A stretch of DNA of 64,000 nt from Planctomycetales bacterium (GCA_027452145.1 DAIDHB010000556.1:124001-188000), one strand, 5' to 3'. Numbered from the stretch's first letter, positions 54,431 through 62,693 are shown. Made by a program: numbers and translations. The notes: generated by a model from the letters alone, not told the origin.

Positions 54431-55360
54431 TCACCCGCGCCGGGCGGCCTCGGCATGGCGATACACGAGCCGGGCGATGTCGGCGGCCAGGCGATGCGCC
54501 CGCTTATCATCCTTGATCCCGCGGGTGAGGACGACCAGCACGAACGGCTTGCCGCGCGGGGGCTCGACGATCGCGGCGTCGTGATAGACGCCGGGGAACC
54601 AGCCGGTCTTGTGGGCGACCACGACCCCCGAGGGTACGCCGGCCGGGATCCCCTCGGCGAATTTCTGGGCGCGGAGGATCGCGAGCATCTCGTCAGACGC
54701 CCCCCGCGAGACGACCTCGCGCCCGGCCAGCCGCGCAAGGATGATCATCAAGGCGCGCGCCGTGGTCGTGTTGTTCAGTCCTCGGGCATAGGCGCGGCTG
54801 TCCTCGACGCCTCGCAGGACGTGGATGTCCTTTGTGCCCAGGCGCTCCATCAGCTCGCAGGTCTTTGCAGCCGTGACGCGCTCGATGAGCATGTTGGTGG
54901 CGACGTTGCTGCTCTCGGTGATCATCAGCCGGGCCAGCTCGCGAATCGTCAGCCGCTCGCCCAGCCGCCCGTAGAGCGAGGTCTCCGAGTCGTCCTCGAC
55001 CTTGAGGGAGTACGCGCTGCCGTCGACGATGCTGGCGAACTCCATCTTCACCGCCATCCGATCGTCGAGCGACAGCGTGCCGGCCTCGGCCTGGCGGTAG
55101 AGCTCCATCAGCACGGGGACCTTCATCGTGCTGGCCGCGTGGAACGTGGCGTCGCCGTGGACCAGCAATTCCTCGCCGTTGGCCAGGTCGCGATACGCCA
55201 CGCCGACGTCCGCCGCGCCCGAATCGCGGATGAGCGCCTCGATCGCCTGGCGCAGGTTGGTATCCTCGTGATCCGCTCGGGCTGGACGAGATACCAGGCC
55301 GATGGACGCCGGGAGCACGCCGAGCAAGGTCCTTCGGGAAAGTGTTGTGTCAATTCTCAT
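54431..55360 (-). CDS. Class A beta-lactamase family serine hydrolase
   Basis: This 309-residue exported protein has the class A layout. The N-terminus (MRIDTTLSRRTLLGVLPASI) has twin arginines before a hydrophobic run, suggesting Tat or Sec export. Motifs are S77-T-M-K80 with the nucleophile serine, S150-S-N152 in place of the usual SDN, and K251-T-G253. The omega-loop glutamate is probably in RGVEDSRAYARGLNN rather than the standard ExxLN, so the deacylation step may differ. It could give beta-lactam resistance or act as a related peptidase or esterase. It is followed by unrelated genes. No regulator of the AmpR or BlaI type is next to it. Confidence 0.88.
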   Translation of the reverse strand: MRIDTTLSRRTLLGVLPASIGLVSRPARADHEDTNLRQAIEALIRDSGAADVGVAYRDLANGEELLVHGDATFHAASTMKVPVLMELYRQAEAGTLSLDDRMAVKMEFASIVDGSAYSLKVEDDSETSLYGRLGERLTIRELARLMITESSNVATNMLIERVTAAKTCELMERLGTKDIHVLRGVEDSRAYARGLNNTTTARALMIILARLAGREVVSRGASDEMLAILRAQKFAEGIPAGVPSGVVVAHKTGWFPGVYHDAAIVEPPRGKPFVLVVLTRGIKDDKRAHRLAADIARLVYRHAEAARRG

Positions 55361-55448
55361 GCTCGAATATCACAGTATGACGAATGTGAGACGATCCCCT
55401 GGCGAGGTGGATCGATCGTATCAATTGCGACTTCCTGGGGGGCCGTCC

Positions 55449-56096
55449 TCACGCCAGCGGATCGTCGAACAGATCCTTCAGCGCCAGGCGGAAACCTGGC
55501 AACACGTCGCCGCCGTCGAGCGACTGATGCTCGTCGAGCAGGACCGATTGATCGACCGCCGTGTCCACTCGTGCAGTCCGCTTCTTCGGGTCCACGATCC
55601 AGACCAGTCGCACGCCCGCGGCGAAGTACTCGCCCACCTTGCGGCGCATCTCGGCCGAGGTGTTGCTCTTGCTCAGGACCTCGACGGCCAGGTCCGGCGC
55701 GAGGCGCGGAATCGCCACTCTGGGACGCTTGCGGCCGGGGAATCGGTTCCGCGATGCGAAGGCAACATCGGGGATGCGGATCAGCCCGTCGGCAAGCTGG
55801 AACGCCCCGTCGGCGCCGGTCACGATCCCCATCTTGCGCGGGCGCACGAAGTTGACCAGCGCGGTGGCGATCAAAACGGCGATCTCCGACTCAGAGAAGC
55901 CCAGCGGCTTCTCCACCAGTGCGGCGTCGACCAGCTCGCAGAGCCCATCCTTCTTCTCGAGGGCTCGAAGCGCGTCCTTCACGGTCGCAGTGCCGGGGGT
56001 CGGGTGCAAACGGACGCGCGACGCCGACAGTCCGCCCAGCCACCTGAGGACGTCGCCGAAGATGACCGGAGTCTCGGGGGGCGACGTCGCGGGCAT
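55449..56096 (-). CDS. Uma2 family (DUF820) restriction-endonuclease-fold protein
   Basis: This 215-residue protein is a standard Uma2 member. It has an N-terminal VKDALRALEKKDGLCELVDA, then IRIPDVAFASRNRFPG (acidic PD site) and LAPDLAVEVLSKSNTSAEMR, then RKVGEYFAAGVRLVWIVDPK. These match the PD...E-x-x-S-x-S-x-x...K-x-x-x-Y pattern best among the four Uma2 proteins of the window. The gene has its own promoter candidate (tataat at 56132-56137) 35 bases before the ATG. It follows the DnaA-like operon on the same strand but seems separately expressed. Confidence 0.92.
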   Translation of the reverse strand: MPATSPPETPVIFGDVLRWLGGLSASRVRLHPTPGTATVKDALRALEKKDGLCELVDAALVEKPLGFSESEIAVLIATALVNFVRPRKMGIVTGADGAFQLADGLIRIPDVAFASRNRFPGRKRPRVAIPRLAPDLAVEVLSKSNTSAEMRRKVGEYFAAGVRLVWIVDPKKRTARVDTAVDQSVLLDEHQSLDGGDVLPGFRLALKDLFDDPLA

Positions 56097-56131
56097 GGTG
56101 TATCGATCTCCGAGGATGAGGTTTCCTGCCT

Positions 56132-56137
56132 ATTATA
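56132..56137 (-). promoter_or_regulatory. Perfect -10 box (tataat) before a Uma2 gene
   Basis: On the minus strand the sequence gggtataatagg contains a perfect tataat, 35 bases before the ATG at 56096. A weak -35 candidate (tgatgg) lies about 18 bases upstream. It is the clearest housekeeping-type -10 seen in the window. Confidence 0.55.
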
Positions 56138-56166
56138 CCCGACGGATCATCGCGCCATCACGATAA

Positions 56167-57354
56167 TCAACCCGGCGGATCAATCCGGCCGGGCACCAGC
56201 GCCGCGGCGACGGCGGCCATCGCGGGATCCTCGGCGATCCGGCCGGCCGAGGCGCGGCAGGCGTGCCGGACGGTGGCCGGATCGCGGCCGCCGAAGTACT
56301 CGCCGATCGCGGCGAAGCTCGCGCCGGTCGCCATGCGTGCCAGGTGCATCGCCAGGTGCCGCGCGACCACCACCGACGAGTGCCGGCTCGGCCCGCGCAG
56401 GACGCTCAGCCGCACCCCCAGCCGCTCGGCGACCGACCGGGCGATGCCGTCGATCGACGCGGAAGGCGCGGCCAGCGAGACCTCGTCGGCGAGGATGGTC
56501 TCGACGGCCGCAGCGTCGAGCGGGCGGGCCTTCGTCTTCGCGGCCGCGGTTCCCGAGCGCGGATCGAGCCGGGCCTCGAGCGCCAGCCGGGCGAGCCAGC
56601 CCTCGAGGGTGCGATAGCCGTCGGCGGCGCCGGCGAGCCGCTCGACCGCGCCGGCCTGGAGCAATAGCCCGCGGGCACCGGCGTGCTCGAGCAGATACCG
56701 CCGGCGCGACGACGGGCCGGGCGGGTCGATGCGGACGGTCCAACCCCCCTGGAGCCGGCCGATCAGCCGGCCGGGCCACTCGCGCCGCGGCCAGGTCGAC
56801 GGCGGCGTCCGCGCCGAGACCGCCACCGCCGCGCCGGCGGCCTCGAGCGCGTCGAGCGTGTGCGCCAGCTCGTCCCGCGCCGAGGGGACACGCGCCAGGC
56901 CCTCCAGATCTTCGAGGATCAACAGATCGACCGCGCGCAGCCGGCCCCGCAGGGTCGCCCAGCCTTCTCCAGAGCCGCCGGCCTCAATATCCGCCGACCT
57001 GCCCCCGCCGCCGGCCGCCTCGGCGTACGACGCGCCGAAGGTCTCGGCGTCGAGGTGCGCGACTGCCGCGCCGGGCTGGCGAAGCAACCGCTCGGCGACC
57101 AGGCCGGCCAGCAGTCGCGATTTGCCCACGCCCGAGGGCCCGTGCACCACCAGCGGCGAGAGCCCGGCGTGCTCGCCCCGGGCGATCGCACGCGCCGCGG
57201 CCATCGCCAGTTCGTTCTCGGGACCGGCGAGATAGCCGTCCCACGGATGAGCAGGCGGGGATCCCGGGGCCGGGGCAACGGCGGCGCCATCGCCTCCACC
57301 CGTGCCCGTGCCGACACCGGCCCTGGCGACCCCGGCGGCGCCGGGCGCGGCCAC
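56167..57354 (-). CDS. DnaA-like AAA+ protein with DnaA C-terminal DNA-binding domain
   Basis: This 395-residue protein has an AAA+ core and a DnaA domain IV. Walker A is GPSGVGKSRLLAG. Walker B reads LLILEDLEGLARV rather than the usual LLIDDIQF. The C-terminus has SRHSSVVVARHLAMHLARMA and FAAIGEYFGGRDPATVRHAC, the signature DnaA uses to bind DnaA boxes. Length is below the usual 450 and the first 40 residues are a Gly/Ala/Pro-rich linker, so domains I-II are missing. dnaN and recF are not adjacent. It may be a second initiator, a replication regulator or a DNA-binding transcription factor. The GTG at 57354 lies four bases after the stop of the retropepsin-PDZ gene, implying an operon. Confidence 0.8.
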   Translation of the reverse strand: MAAPGAAGVARAGVGTGTGGGDGAAVAPAPGSPPAHPWDGYLAGPENELAMAAARAIARGEHAGLSPLVVHGPSGVGKSRLLAGLVAERLLRQPGAAVAHLDAETFGASYAEAAGGGGRSADIEAGGSGEGWATLRGRLRAVDLLILEDLEGLARVPSARDELAHTLDALEAAGAAVAVSARTPPSTWPRREWPGRLIGRLQGGWTVRIDPPGPSSRRRYLLEHAGARGLLLQAGAVERLAGAADGYRTLEGWLARLALEARLDPRSGTAAAKTKARPLDAAAVETILADEVSLAAPSASIDGIARSVAERLGVRLSVLRGPSRHSSVVVARHLAMHLARMATGASFAAIGEYFGGRDPATVRHACRASAGRIAEDPAMAAVAAALVPGRIDPPG

Positions 57355-57358
57355 GGGC

Positions 57359-58291
57359 TCAGGCCCCCTCGCCGGGCGCGATGGTAAGCGTCACTTCCTT
57401 GCCGTCGCGGAGGATGACGATTTGGGCGTCGCGGCCGGGGTCGACATCCGCGGCGGCGGCGAACACGTCGTGGATCGAGGTCGTCCACCGGCCGTCGAGC
57501 GTGGTGAGCACGTCCCCCGCGCGGAGCCCGCCGCGCTGGGCCGGCGAGCCGTCGTCGACACGCGTCACGGGGACGCCCGGCGCATCCAGACCGCCCTCGG
57601 GCTTGCCCAGCCGGATCCCCCACACGCCGGGCGGCGCCAGCACCCGCTCCTTCGCCACCTTGGGGCCGAGCATCCGCTCGGGCAGCTCCTTCATCAGGTC
57701 GCGGACCTCGTAGTCCACCGGCACGAACGTCATCCGCTTCGCCTGGTAATCGATCGTGGTCCGATACCGAGCAAAGAGGGTAAACCCCATGATGCCGTCG
57801 ATCCGCTCGTCGATCATCTCTCCCAGCGCGCCCAGGATCGGGTGGTCGAAGACGATTACCGGCAGCCGGGTCGCGGTCAGCCCGCCCGCCTCGAGCTTGT
57901 CGATGTCGGCCTCGCCTCGCATCCCAAAGAGGAACGACCGCGGCGCGCCGGCCTCGACGACGCCCGATTCCTCGCTCGCCTTGTTGCCCAGCAGCGTGAT
58001 CGGCGCGCCCAGGTCGAAGATCAGGTGATACGGCCCCTTGCCGTTGATCTTCGCCCGGACCAGCATGTGATTGGTCGGCAGCATCCGGAACGGCACGACC
58101 ACCGGCTTCGCCTTCTCGGCGTCGCGGGCCTTCGGCTTCTCGTCGTCCCGGGCGACCGCCTGCGCGGCCGCGGCCTGCTCGGCGTTCGCGGCCTCGAGCC
58201 CGGCGCGGGCCGACCGGATCCCTCGGGTGAGGCCGGCGGCCGCGAGCGCGGCCAGGGCGATTGCGAGCATCGTGCGCAACGATCGGTCCAT
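57359..58291 (-). CDS. Retropepsin-like aspartyl protease with PDZ domain (variant DLG active site)
   Basis: This 310-residue exported protein has an N-terminal membrane anchor (LRTMLAIALAALAAAGL), an Ala/Lys-rich linker, a retropepsin-like domain and a C-terminal PDZ domain. The protease motif reads HLIFDLGAPITLL, so the usual D-T/S-G is D-L-G; this may weaken or abolish catalysis. The partner motif is in DGIMGFTLFARYRTTIDY. The PDZ part has VPVTRVDDGSPAQRGGLRAG and DVLTTLDGR. Such proteins cut or bind unfolded chains in the periplasm. It begins three bases after the stop of a paralogue and ends four bases before the DnaA-like gene, so all three are probably co-transcribed. Confidence 0.82.
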   Translation of the reverse strand: MDRSLRTMLAIALAALAAAGLTRGIRSARAGLEAANAEQAAAAQAVARDDEKPKARDAEKAKPVVVPFRMLPTNHMLVRAKINGKGPYHLIFDLGAPITLLGNKASEESGVVEAGAPRSFLFGMRGEADIDKLEAGGLTATRLPVIVFDHPILGALGEMIDERIDGIMGFTLFARYRTTIDYQAKRMTFVPVDYEVRDLMKELPERMLGPKVAKERVLAPPGVWGIRLGKPEGGLDAPGVPVTRVDDGSPAQRGGLRAGDVLTTLDGRWTTSIHDVFAAAADVDPGRDAQIVILRDGKEVTLTIAPGEGA

Positions 58292-58294
58292 GAC

Positions 58295-59239
58295 TTACAG
58301 CCCCTCCCCGGCCTTGATGACCAGCCGCAACTCGCGGATGTCGGCCCCCGATCCGCGGCGGACCAGCAGGGCGACCGTGTCGCCCGGCTCGACGTCGGCC
58401 AGGATCGGCCGGGCCGACGCGGGCCGCTCGACCGCCTGCCCGTTGATCCGCACCACCAGGTCGTCGGCCCTGAGCCCGGCCTCGGCGGCGGGCGAGCCGG
58501 CGAGGACCCGGCGGACCCTCAGCCCGGTTGATGCGGCGGCGTTCTTCGCGGCCGCGCCGCCGGCGCCCGGGGCCGACCACTCCACGCCCAGGAATCCGCG
58601 GAGGTGGATCCGCTCCGGCGGCTGCTTGCCGATCAGGAACGACAGACCCTTGGCCAGCGGGCCCATCGCGTTCATCGCCTGCACGCCCAGCGGCGCCTCG
58701 GCCTTCTCGCCCGGCCGCGTGCGGGGCACCGGCGGCTCGCGCGGCTCGCTGTCCAGCCGCGTCCAGGTCATCCGGTCTCGCGTCAGGTCGATCTCCAGCC
58801 GGAACCGCCCCAGGATCGTGAACCCCAGGATCCCGTCGATCGTCGCTCCGGGCAGGCCCAGCGCGTTCATGCCGACCAGTTGATAAGGATCCTCGACCCG
58901 CGCCTTGACGTTCGACAGCCGCGCCCCACCCTCGATGTCCAGGCGGTCGACCGGCGTCCAGAAGTCCCCGGCGTCGGCCGGCTTCAGCCCGATCTTCTTC
59001 GCGGCATCGGTCGAGATGAACAGCGCCGGCGCGCCCGAATCCACCAGAAAGTTGAACGGCCCCTTGCCGTTGATCCGCACCCGGACGAGGAAGTGGTTCG
59101 TGTCGGTGAGGCGATATGGGACGCGGAACGACCGGCCAACCTGGGGGTCCCGGGCCGGCGGGTCGAACGCCATCGCCGCGGTCAGGGCCAACGCGGTGGC
59201 GGCCAGGGCCGCGCCCAGCCGCCGCAGATTCGCAGTCAT
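58295..59239 (-). CDS. Retropepsin-like aspartyl protease with PDZ domain
   Basis: This 314-residue protein has a signal peptide (LRRLGAALAATALALTAAMA), a retropepsin-like domain with an intact motif (FNFLVDSGAPALFIS, D-S-G), the family segment ATIDGILGFTILGRFRLEID, and a PDZ domain (GLRVRRVLAGSPAAEAGLRA, DDLVVRINGQ). It is a paralogue of the next gene downstream, sharing TNHFLVRVRINGKGPF. The DSG motif suggests an active single-domain aspartyl protease working as a dimer outside the cytoplasm. It is the first gene of the three-gene operon ending in the DnaA-like protein. The ATG at 59239 begins the signal peptide. Confidence 0.87.
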   Translation of the reverse strand: MTANLRRLGAALAATALALTAAMAFDPPARDPQVGRSFRVPYRLTDTNHFLVRVRINGKGPFNFLVDSGAPALFISTDAAKKIGLKPADAGDFWTPVDRLDIEGGARLSNVKARVEDPYQLVGMNALGLPGATIDGILGFTILGRFRLEIDLTRDRMTWTRLDSEPREPPVPRTRPGEKAEAPLGVQAMNAMGPLAKGLSFLIGKQPPERIHLRGFLGVEWSAPGAGGAAAKNAAASTGLRVRRVLAGSPAAEAGLRADDLVVRINGQAVERPASARPILADVEPGDTVALLVRRGSGADIRELRLVIKAGEGL

Positions 59240-59372
59240 GTGTACGCTTCGCCTTCCATACCAGCCGGCCGGGATGATGGGCTTTCGACCTGTGACCTGT
59301 GCTGTACCCTCGCGATTATCCCAGACCGGGCGGAAGGGCGTCCAGCGGATCCCGACGGAATTCGCCGTCCGC

Positions 59373-59390
59373 CGGGCCGGATCCGGCCCG
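59373..59390. promoter_or_regulatory. Perfect 18-bp GC palindrome upstream of the retropepsin operon
   Basis: The sequence cgggccggatccggcccg is a perfect palindrome, about 133 bases before the operon's ATG at 59239 and about 83 bases after the stop of the PEP-CTERM gene. It may be a terminator stem for the upstream gene or an operator. It has no T tract, so the role is undecided. Confidence 0.35.
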
Positions 59391-59473
59391 AGACGCGCAC
59401 GGCGGGCGCCGCCGCGCCGGGGCTCATCGCCCGCGCGGCCGCGCCCGCCGACCGAATTATTCCTCGCCTCCCG

Positions 59474-60409
59474 TCAGGCGGCGGCCCTCCGCCGGGCCCG
59501 GGCCCGGGCACGCCGCGCGGCATAGCCGCCGGCGATCACCAGGCCGGTCGCCATCGAGATCACGCTCGACGGCTCGGGCAGGCTCTGGGTCGTGATCGTG
59601 CCACCCGCGCCGCCCAGTCCGTCGCCGCCGGTGAGCTGCGAGCCGTCGTACTGCGGCAGCGGGGCGAACGGGCTGTTGGCCGAACCCGGCGGGGGATTGA
59701 GGCCGAAGTTCAACTGATCCAGCGGGATGTAGGAGTCGCTGAGAAAATAACCGGCACCCGACAGGGTCTCGGAGCTGCCGGTGTAGTTCGTCATGATCAC
59801 CTGGGGCGATGTGCCGATGGTGAAAGGCACCTCGAACCACTGACCGTTCGTCGCGCCGCCCGAGGTGACGTTGGCGAAGAAGACGATATAGTCCACCTTC
59901 CCGCCCGCCGGGGGATTCTTGACGTCCACCGACAGGCTGGGCATCGCCGTCGTGTTGCCCGAGTTCTTGGTGTCCGCCCAGGTCTGCGAGATCACCTGCA
60001 ACTCCGGACCCCCGCCCTTGATACCGGCGCCGATCGAACCGTCCAGGCCGAAGTGCGGCTGGCCGTTCCCGTTCGTATAGCTGAAGTTGTACGACGACTT
60101 GATCGGGTTGCTCCCCGTGTAGGTCACCGTCGTCGTGTTCTTCGACGAGTCGTAGCTCGCGGTGACGCTGCTGGTCCCGCTGCCGATGATCTTGCTGTTG
60201 ACGTAGGCGAACGGGTTCAGCGTCGTGTCGCTGTTCGTCGCCGACGTGTCGATGTCGCCCGTGATGTCCCCCTTGAACACGAAGATGCATTCGTCCGGGT
60301 CGTAGCCCGTCGGCGGCTTGCAGAACTGGTTATAGCACTCCGCCCTCGCGGAGCCGACGCCCGCGACGGCGATGACGGCCATCGCGATCAGGGCCTTGCC
60401 GATCTTCAT
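59474..60409 (-). CDS. PEP-CTERM sorted exported protein
   Basis: This 311-residue protein starts with a signal peptide (KIGKALIAMAVIAVAGVGSARA). A cysteine-containing short segment follows (ECYNQFCKPPTGYDPDEC), then about 240 residues rich in Ser, Thr, Asn and Gly, with beta-strand character. It ends with a PEP-CTERM signal: LPEPSSVISMATGLVIAGGY followed by an arginine-rich tail (ARRARARARRRAAA). PEP-CTERM proteins are cut by an exosortase and released or anchored at the surface, often together with exopolysaccharide. The ATG at 60409 follows agaggagattccc, a good ribosome-binding site. No exosortase gene is in the window. Its own function is unknown. Confidence 0.85.
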   Translation of the reverse strand: MKIGKALIAMAVIAVAGVGSARAECYNQFCKPPTGYDPDECIFVFKGDITGDIDTSATNSDTTLNPFAYVNSKIIGSGTSSVTASYDSSKNTTTVTYTGSNPIKSSYNFSYTNGNGQPHFGLDGSIGAGIKGGGPELQVISQTWADTKNSGNTTAMPSLSVDVKNPPAGGKVDYIVFFANVTSGGATNGQWFEVPFTIGTSPQVIMTNYTGSSETLSGAGYFLSDSYIPLDQLNFGLNPPPGSANSPFAPLPQYDGSQLTGGDGLGGAGGTITTQSLPEPSSVISMATGLVIAGGYAARRARARARRRAAA

Positions 60410-61055
60410 GGGAATCTCCTCTGGTGTTCGGACGCCGAACCTGGGCCATCCCGCCGCGGCGCCGCGCCAGGGCTGACGCGGCGCCGACGGGACGGCGCGA
60501 GTCGCCGGGAAGTTTCCTCTGATATCGCGGACCCTCGCCCCCCGGCGGGGAGTTCGAGGACGCCTCGCGCGGAGGATCCTCCGCACATCGCTGCGACCTG
60601 GCGGCGTCCGGTTCGTGGACGCCGGGGTAGACCGGCCGGGCTCGCACGTCCCTCGGCCGGTCCGTCGTTAACTTCAGGGTGTCCCGATGGGACCAATCCC
60701 AGGGAGCGGCATGCCGGTCGGGGCGACTCGCTCGTCGGACCTCCGGCTCGCCCGGGTGTTGACTCTGTTCCGCACGGGAGGGACCTGCTCGAGCGGACCG
60801 ATGAACCCGGTCCGTCCCATCGGATTCCTTCCAGATCGGCGGCCAGGCCACACCCTTATCCCGTGCATCCCTGGATTCCCCTCATCATATAACTCAATCT
60901 GTTCTCGAAAACAAAAGGAAAACCGGACCTCGATGGCGCCAATCCCGGGATCCCCCGCCGAATGTTGATAATCTGCAACACGAGATCCCTGGCCGGTCGA
61001 GGCTCGCGGCGATGGGTCGGCGGCCGGCGGCCGGCGCGGGCCGGGTTTGGGGGCG
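60410..61055. other. Long intergenic region, probable leader of the PEP-CTERM gene
   Basis: No gene is supported in any frame. An AT-rich patch at about 60880-60925 (catcatataactcaatctg, then gttctcgaaaacaaaagg) is unusual for this region and may hold a promoter. If it drives the PEP-CTERM gene, the mRNA leader would be about 450 bases, long enough for structured control. I see no known riboswitch pattern. Confidence 0.4.
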
Positions 61056-62321
61056 TCACGCGAGCACGTTCATCGGCTCGAACCCGGCGCCCAGGACCTC
61101 CCGATGCGGCACGCCCAGCCATCGGTCGAGCAGGCCGGCGTAGACGCGGCGGAAGTCGACGGTGTGGACCGGGTCGCCGTCCTCCAGCCGGGCCAGGTCG
61201 GGGTGCTTGCCGTGCAGGCCGGGCCGGACGGGCTTTCCGAGCAGGAACACCGGAGCCGCCGTGCCGTGGTCGGTGCCGGCGCTGGCGTTCTCGCCCAGCC
61301 GGCGGCCGAACTCCGAGAACGCCAGCACGAGCACGCGGTCGCCGTCGCCCGATTTCTCGAGGTCGTCCAGGAACGCCTGGAGCGACGCGCCCAGCTCGCG
61401 GAGCAAGTTCGCGTGCGTCGAGAGCTGGCCGCTGTGCGTGTCGAAGCCGTCGAGGTGCGTGTAGTAGATCGGCGTCGAGAGCCCGGCCTTGACGAGCTGC
61501 GCGATCAACCTGAGCCGCCGGGCCAGGCCGTAGAACTCGGGGTACTCGGCGCCCGAGGCCGACGAATCCCGGCTCACGCGCTCAAGACGGGCGCTGCTGG
61601 CATAGGTGATGACGCTGCACCGCTCGACGAACTGGAGGAGCGAGCCCGCCTCGCCGCGCTCCTGGTTCGCCAGGCGATCGAGCGCGGCGGCCTGCGCGTC
61701 GGCCTCGGCCCCGGGGGCCAGTCCCAGCCGCCGGCGGAACTGCTCGAGCCGGGCCAGCGACGGCACGACCTGACGACCGCCCGCCAGCGCGGCGGGCAGG
61801 GGGAGCGACTCGTGGATGTGCAGCCCCGGCGCGTCGCCGCCCTCGCCCGGGCCCGCGGCCTTGCGGCCGTCAATCGCCCGCGCCAGCCAGCCGGGCGCGG
61901 CCTTATCAACGGTCGTCCGCGCCGTCTGCCAGATCGCCATGCTGTCGAAATGCGACCGGTTCGGGTTCGGGTAGCCCACGCCCTGCACGATCGCCAGCCG
62001 ATGGGACTCCAGCAGCTTCGCGAATGGGCCGAGCTCGGGGTGCAGGCCGACGCGGTCGTCGATCTTCTTCACCTCGTCGGCCGGGATCGCCAGCCGGGGA
62101 CGCCGCTTGAGGTACTCGTCATCGCGGTAGGGCACAACCGTGTTCAGCCCGTCGTTGCCGCCGTCGAGCTGCACCACGACCAGGATGCGGCCCTTCGTCG
62201 CCCCGCCCTCGGCGACGGCACCGGCCGATCGGGCCAGAAACAGCGGGACCGTCGGCCCGCACGCCACCAGTGCGGACGAGCCCAGCCCCAGGCGGATCAT
62301 CTCGCGTCGAGTCGGGTGCAT
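61056..62321 (-). CDS. DUF1501 family protein
   Basis: This 421-residue protein belongs to the DUF1501 family, abundant in planctomycetes and related to sulfatase/alkaline-phosphatase folds. It starts with a twin-arginine-like leader (MHPTRREMIRLGLGSSALVA). Then come ILVVVQLDGGNDGLNTVVPY and RSHFDSMAIWQTA, with THLDGFDTHSGQLSTHANLL, LVLAFSEFGRRLGENASAGTDH and VHTVDFRRVYAGLLDRWLGV further on. Aspartate and histidine residues in DGGNDG, GFDTH and GTDHG are candidate metal ligands. Members are normally encoded together with a DUF1800 protein and thought to form an exported pair of unknown activity. Here the DUF1800 gene lies upstream on the same strand, separated by a repeat element. Confidence 0.93.
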   Translation of the reverse strand: MHPTRREMIRLGLGSSALVACGPTVPLFLARSAGAVAEGGATKGRILVVVQLDGGNDGLNTVVPYRDDEYLKRRPRLAIPADEVKKIDDRVGLHPELGPFAKLLESHRLAIVQGVGYPNPNRSHFDSMAIWQTARTTVDKAAPGWLARAIDGRKAAGPGEGGDAPGLHIHESLPLPAALAGGRQVVPSLARLEQFRRRLGLAPGAEADAQAAALDRLANQERGEAGSLLQFVERCSVITYASSARLERVSRDSSASGAEYPEFYGLARRLRLIAQLVKAGLSTPIYYTHLDGFDTHSGQLSTHANLLRELGASLQAFLDDLEKSGDGDRVLVLAFSEFGRRLGENASAGTDHGTAAPVFLLGKPVRPGLHGKHPDLARLEDGDPVHTVDFRRVYAGLLDRWLGVPHREVLGAGFEPMNVLA

Positions 62322-62399
62322 CTGTTTCTCCCTTGTCGTTTTGTCCGTGGTGTCCCTTTGCCGTGTTGTCCGTTGTCCGTTGTTGTGAGAGTCTGTCTC

Positions 62400-62693
62400 G
62401 AAAGGACTCCGAGCCCCCGTCAGGGGGCGATCGGACGTAGCCGGGGGGCGTCAGCCCCCCGGTCCCGGGTCGGACCGCAGCGCCACACACCGAATCCTCT
62501 CGACCGACCCTCCCGGCCGCGACCCCGCCACGCGGGGTCGCGGCCGGGAGGGTGGCATGATGGTAGGGAGATGAGGCGTCGCATGGCGTTCCGGGGGGCT
62601 GACGCCCCCCGGCTACGTCCTGGCGCCCACTTCGTGGGCTTCCTGGACAGTCCGGGGGGCTGGCGCCCACTTCGTGGGCTTCCGGGACCGACT
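62400..62693 (-). repeat. Composite palindromic intergenic element, copy B
   Basis: This contains the same modules as copy A in opposite orientation: a gagcccccgtcagggggc hairpin, a 22-base hairpin (62441-62462), the central perfect 21-bp hairpin with loop cac instead of cat (62508-62528 and 62532-62552), a second 22-base hairpin (62591-62612) and the gcgcccacttcgtgggc module. The last module is doubled: a 23-base direct repeat is at 62621-62643 and 62661-62683. The element ends directly at the stop codon of the DUF1800 gene and fills most of the gap to DUF1501, where no gene is present. Confidence 0.8.

Noticed and set aside
56167-57354. DnaA-like gene as a marker of the replication origin
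   Set aside because: dnaN, recF and gyrB are not adjacent, no cluster of DnaA boxes was seen, and the protein lacks domains I-II.
60687-60968. 93-codon plus-strand frame upstream of the PEP-CTERM gene
   Set aside because: No ribosome-binding site, no family resemblance and crosses the AT-rich patch; more likely a leader region on the other strand.
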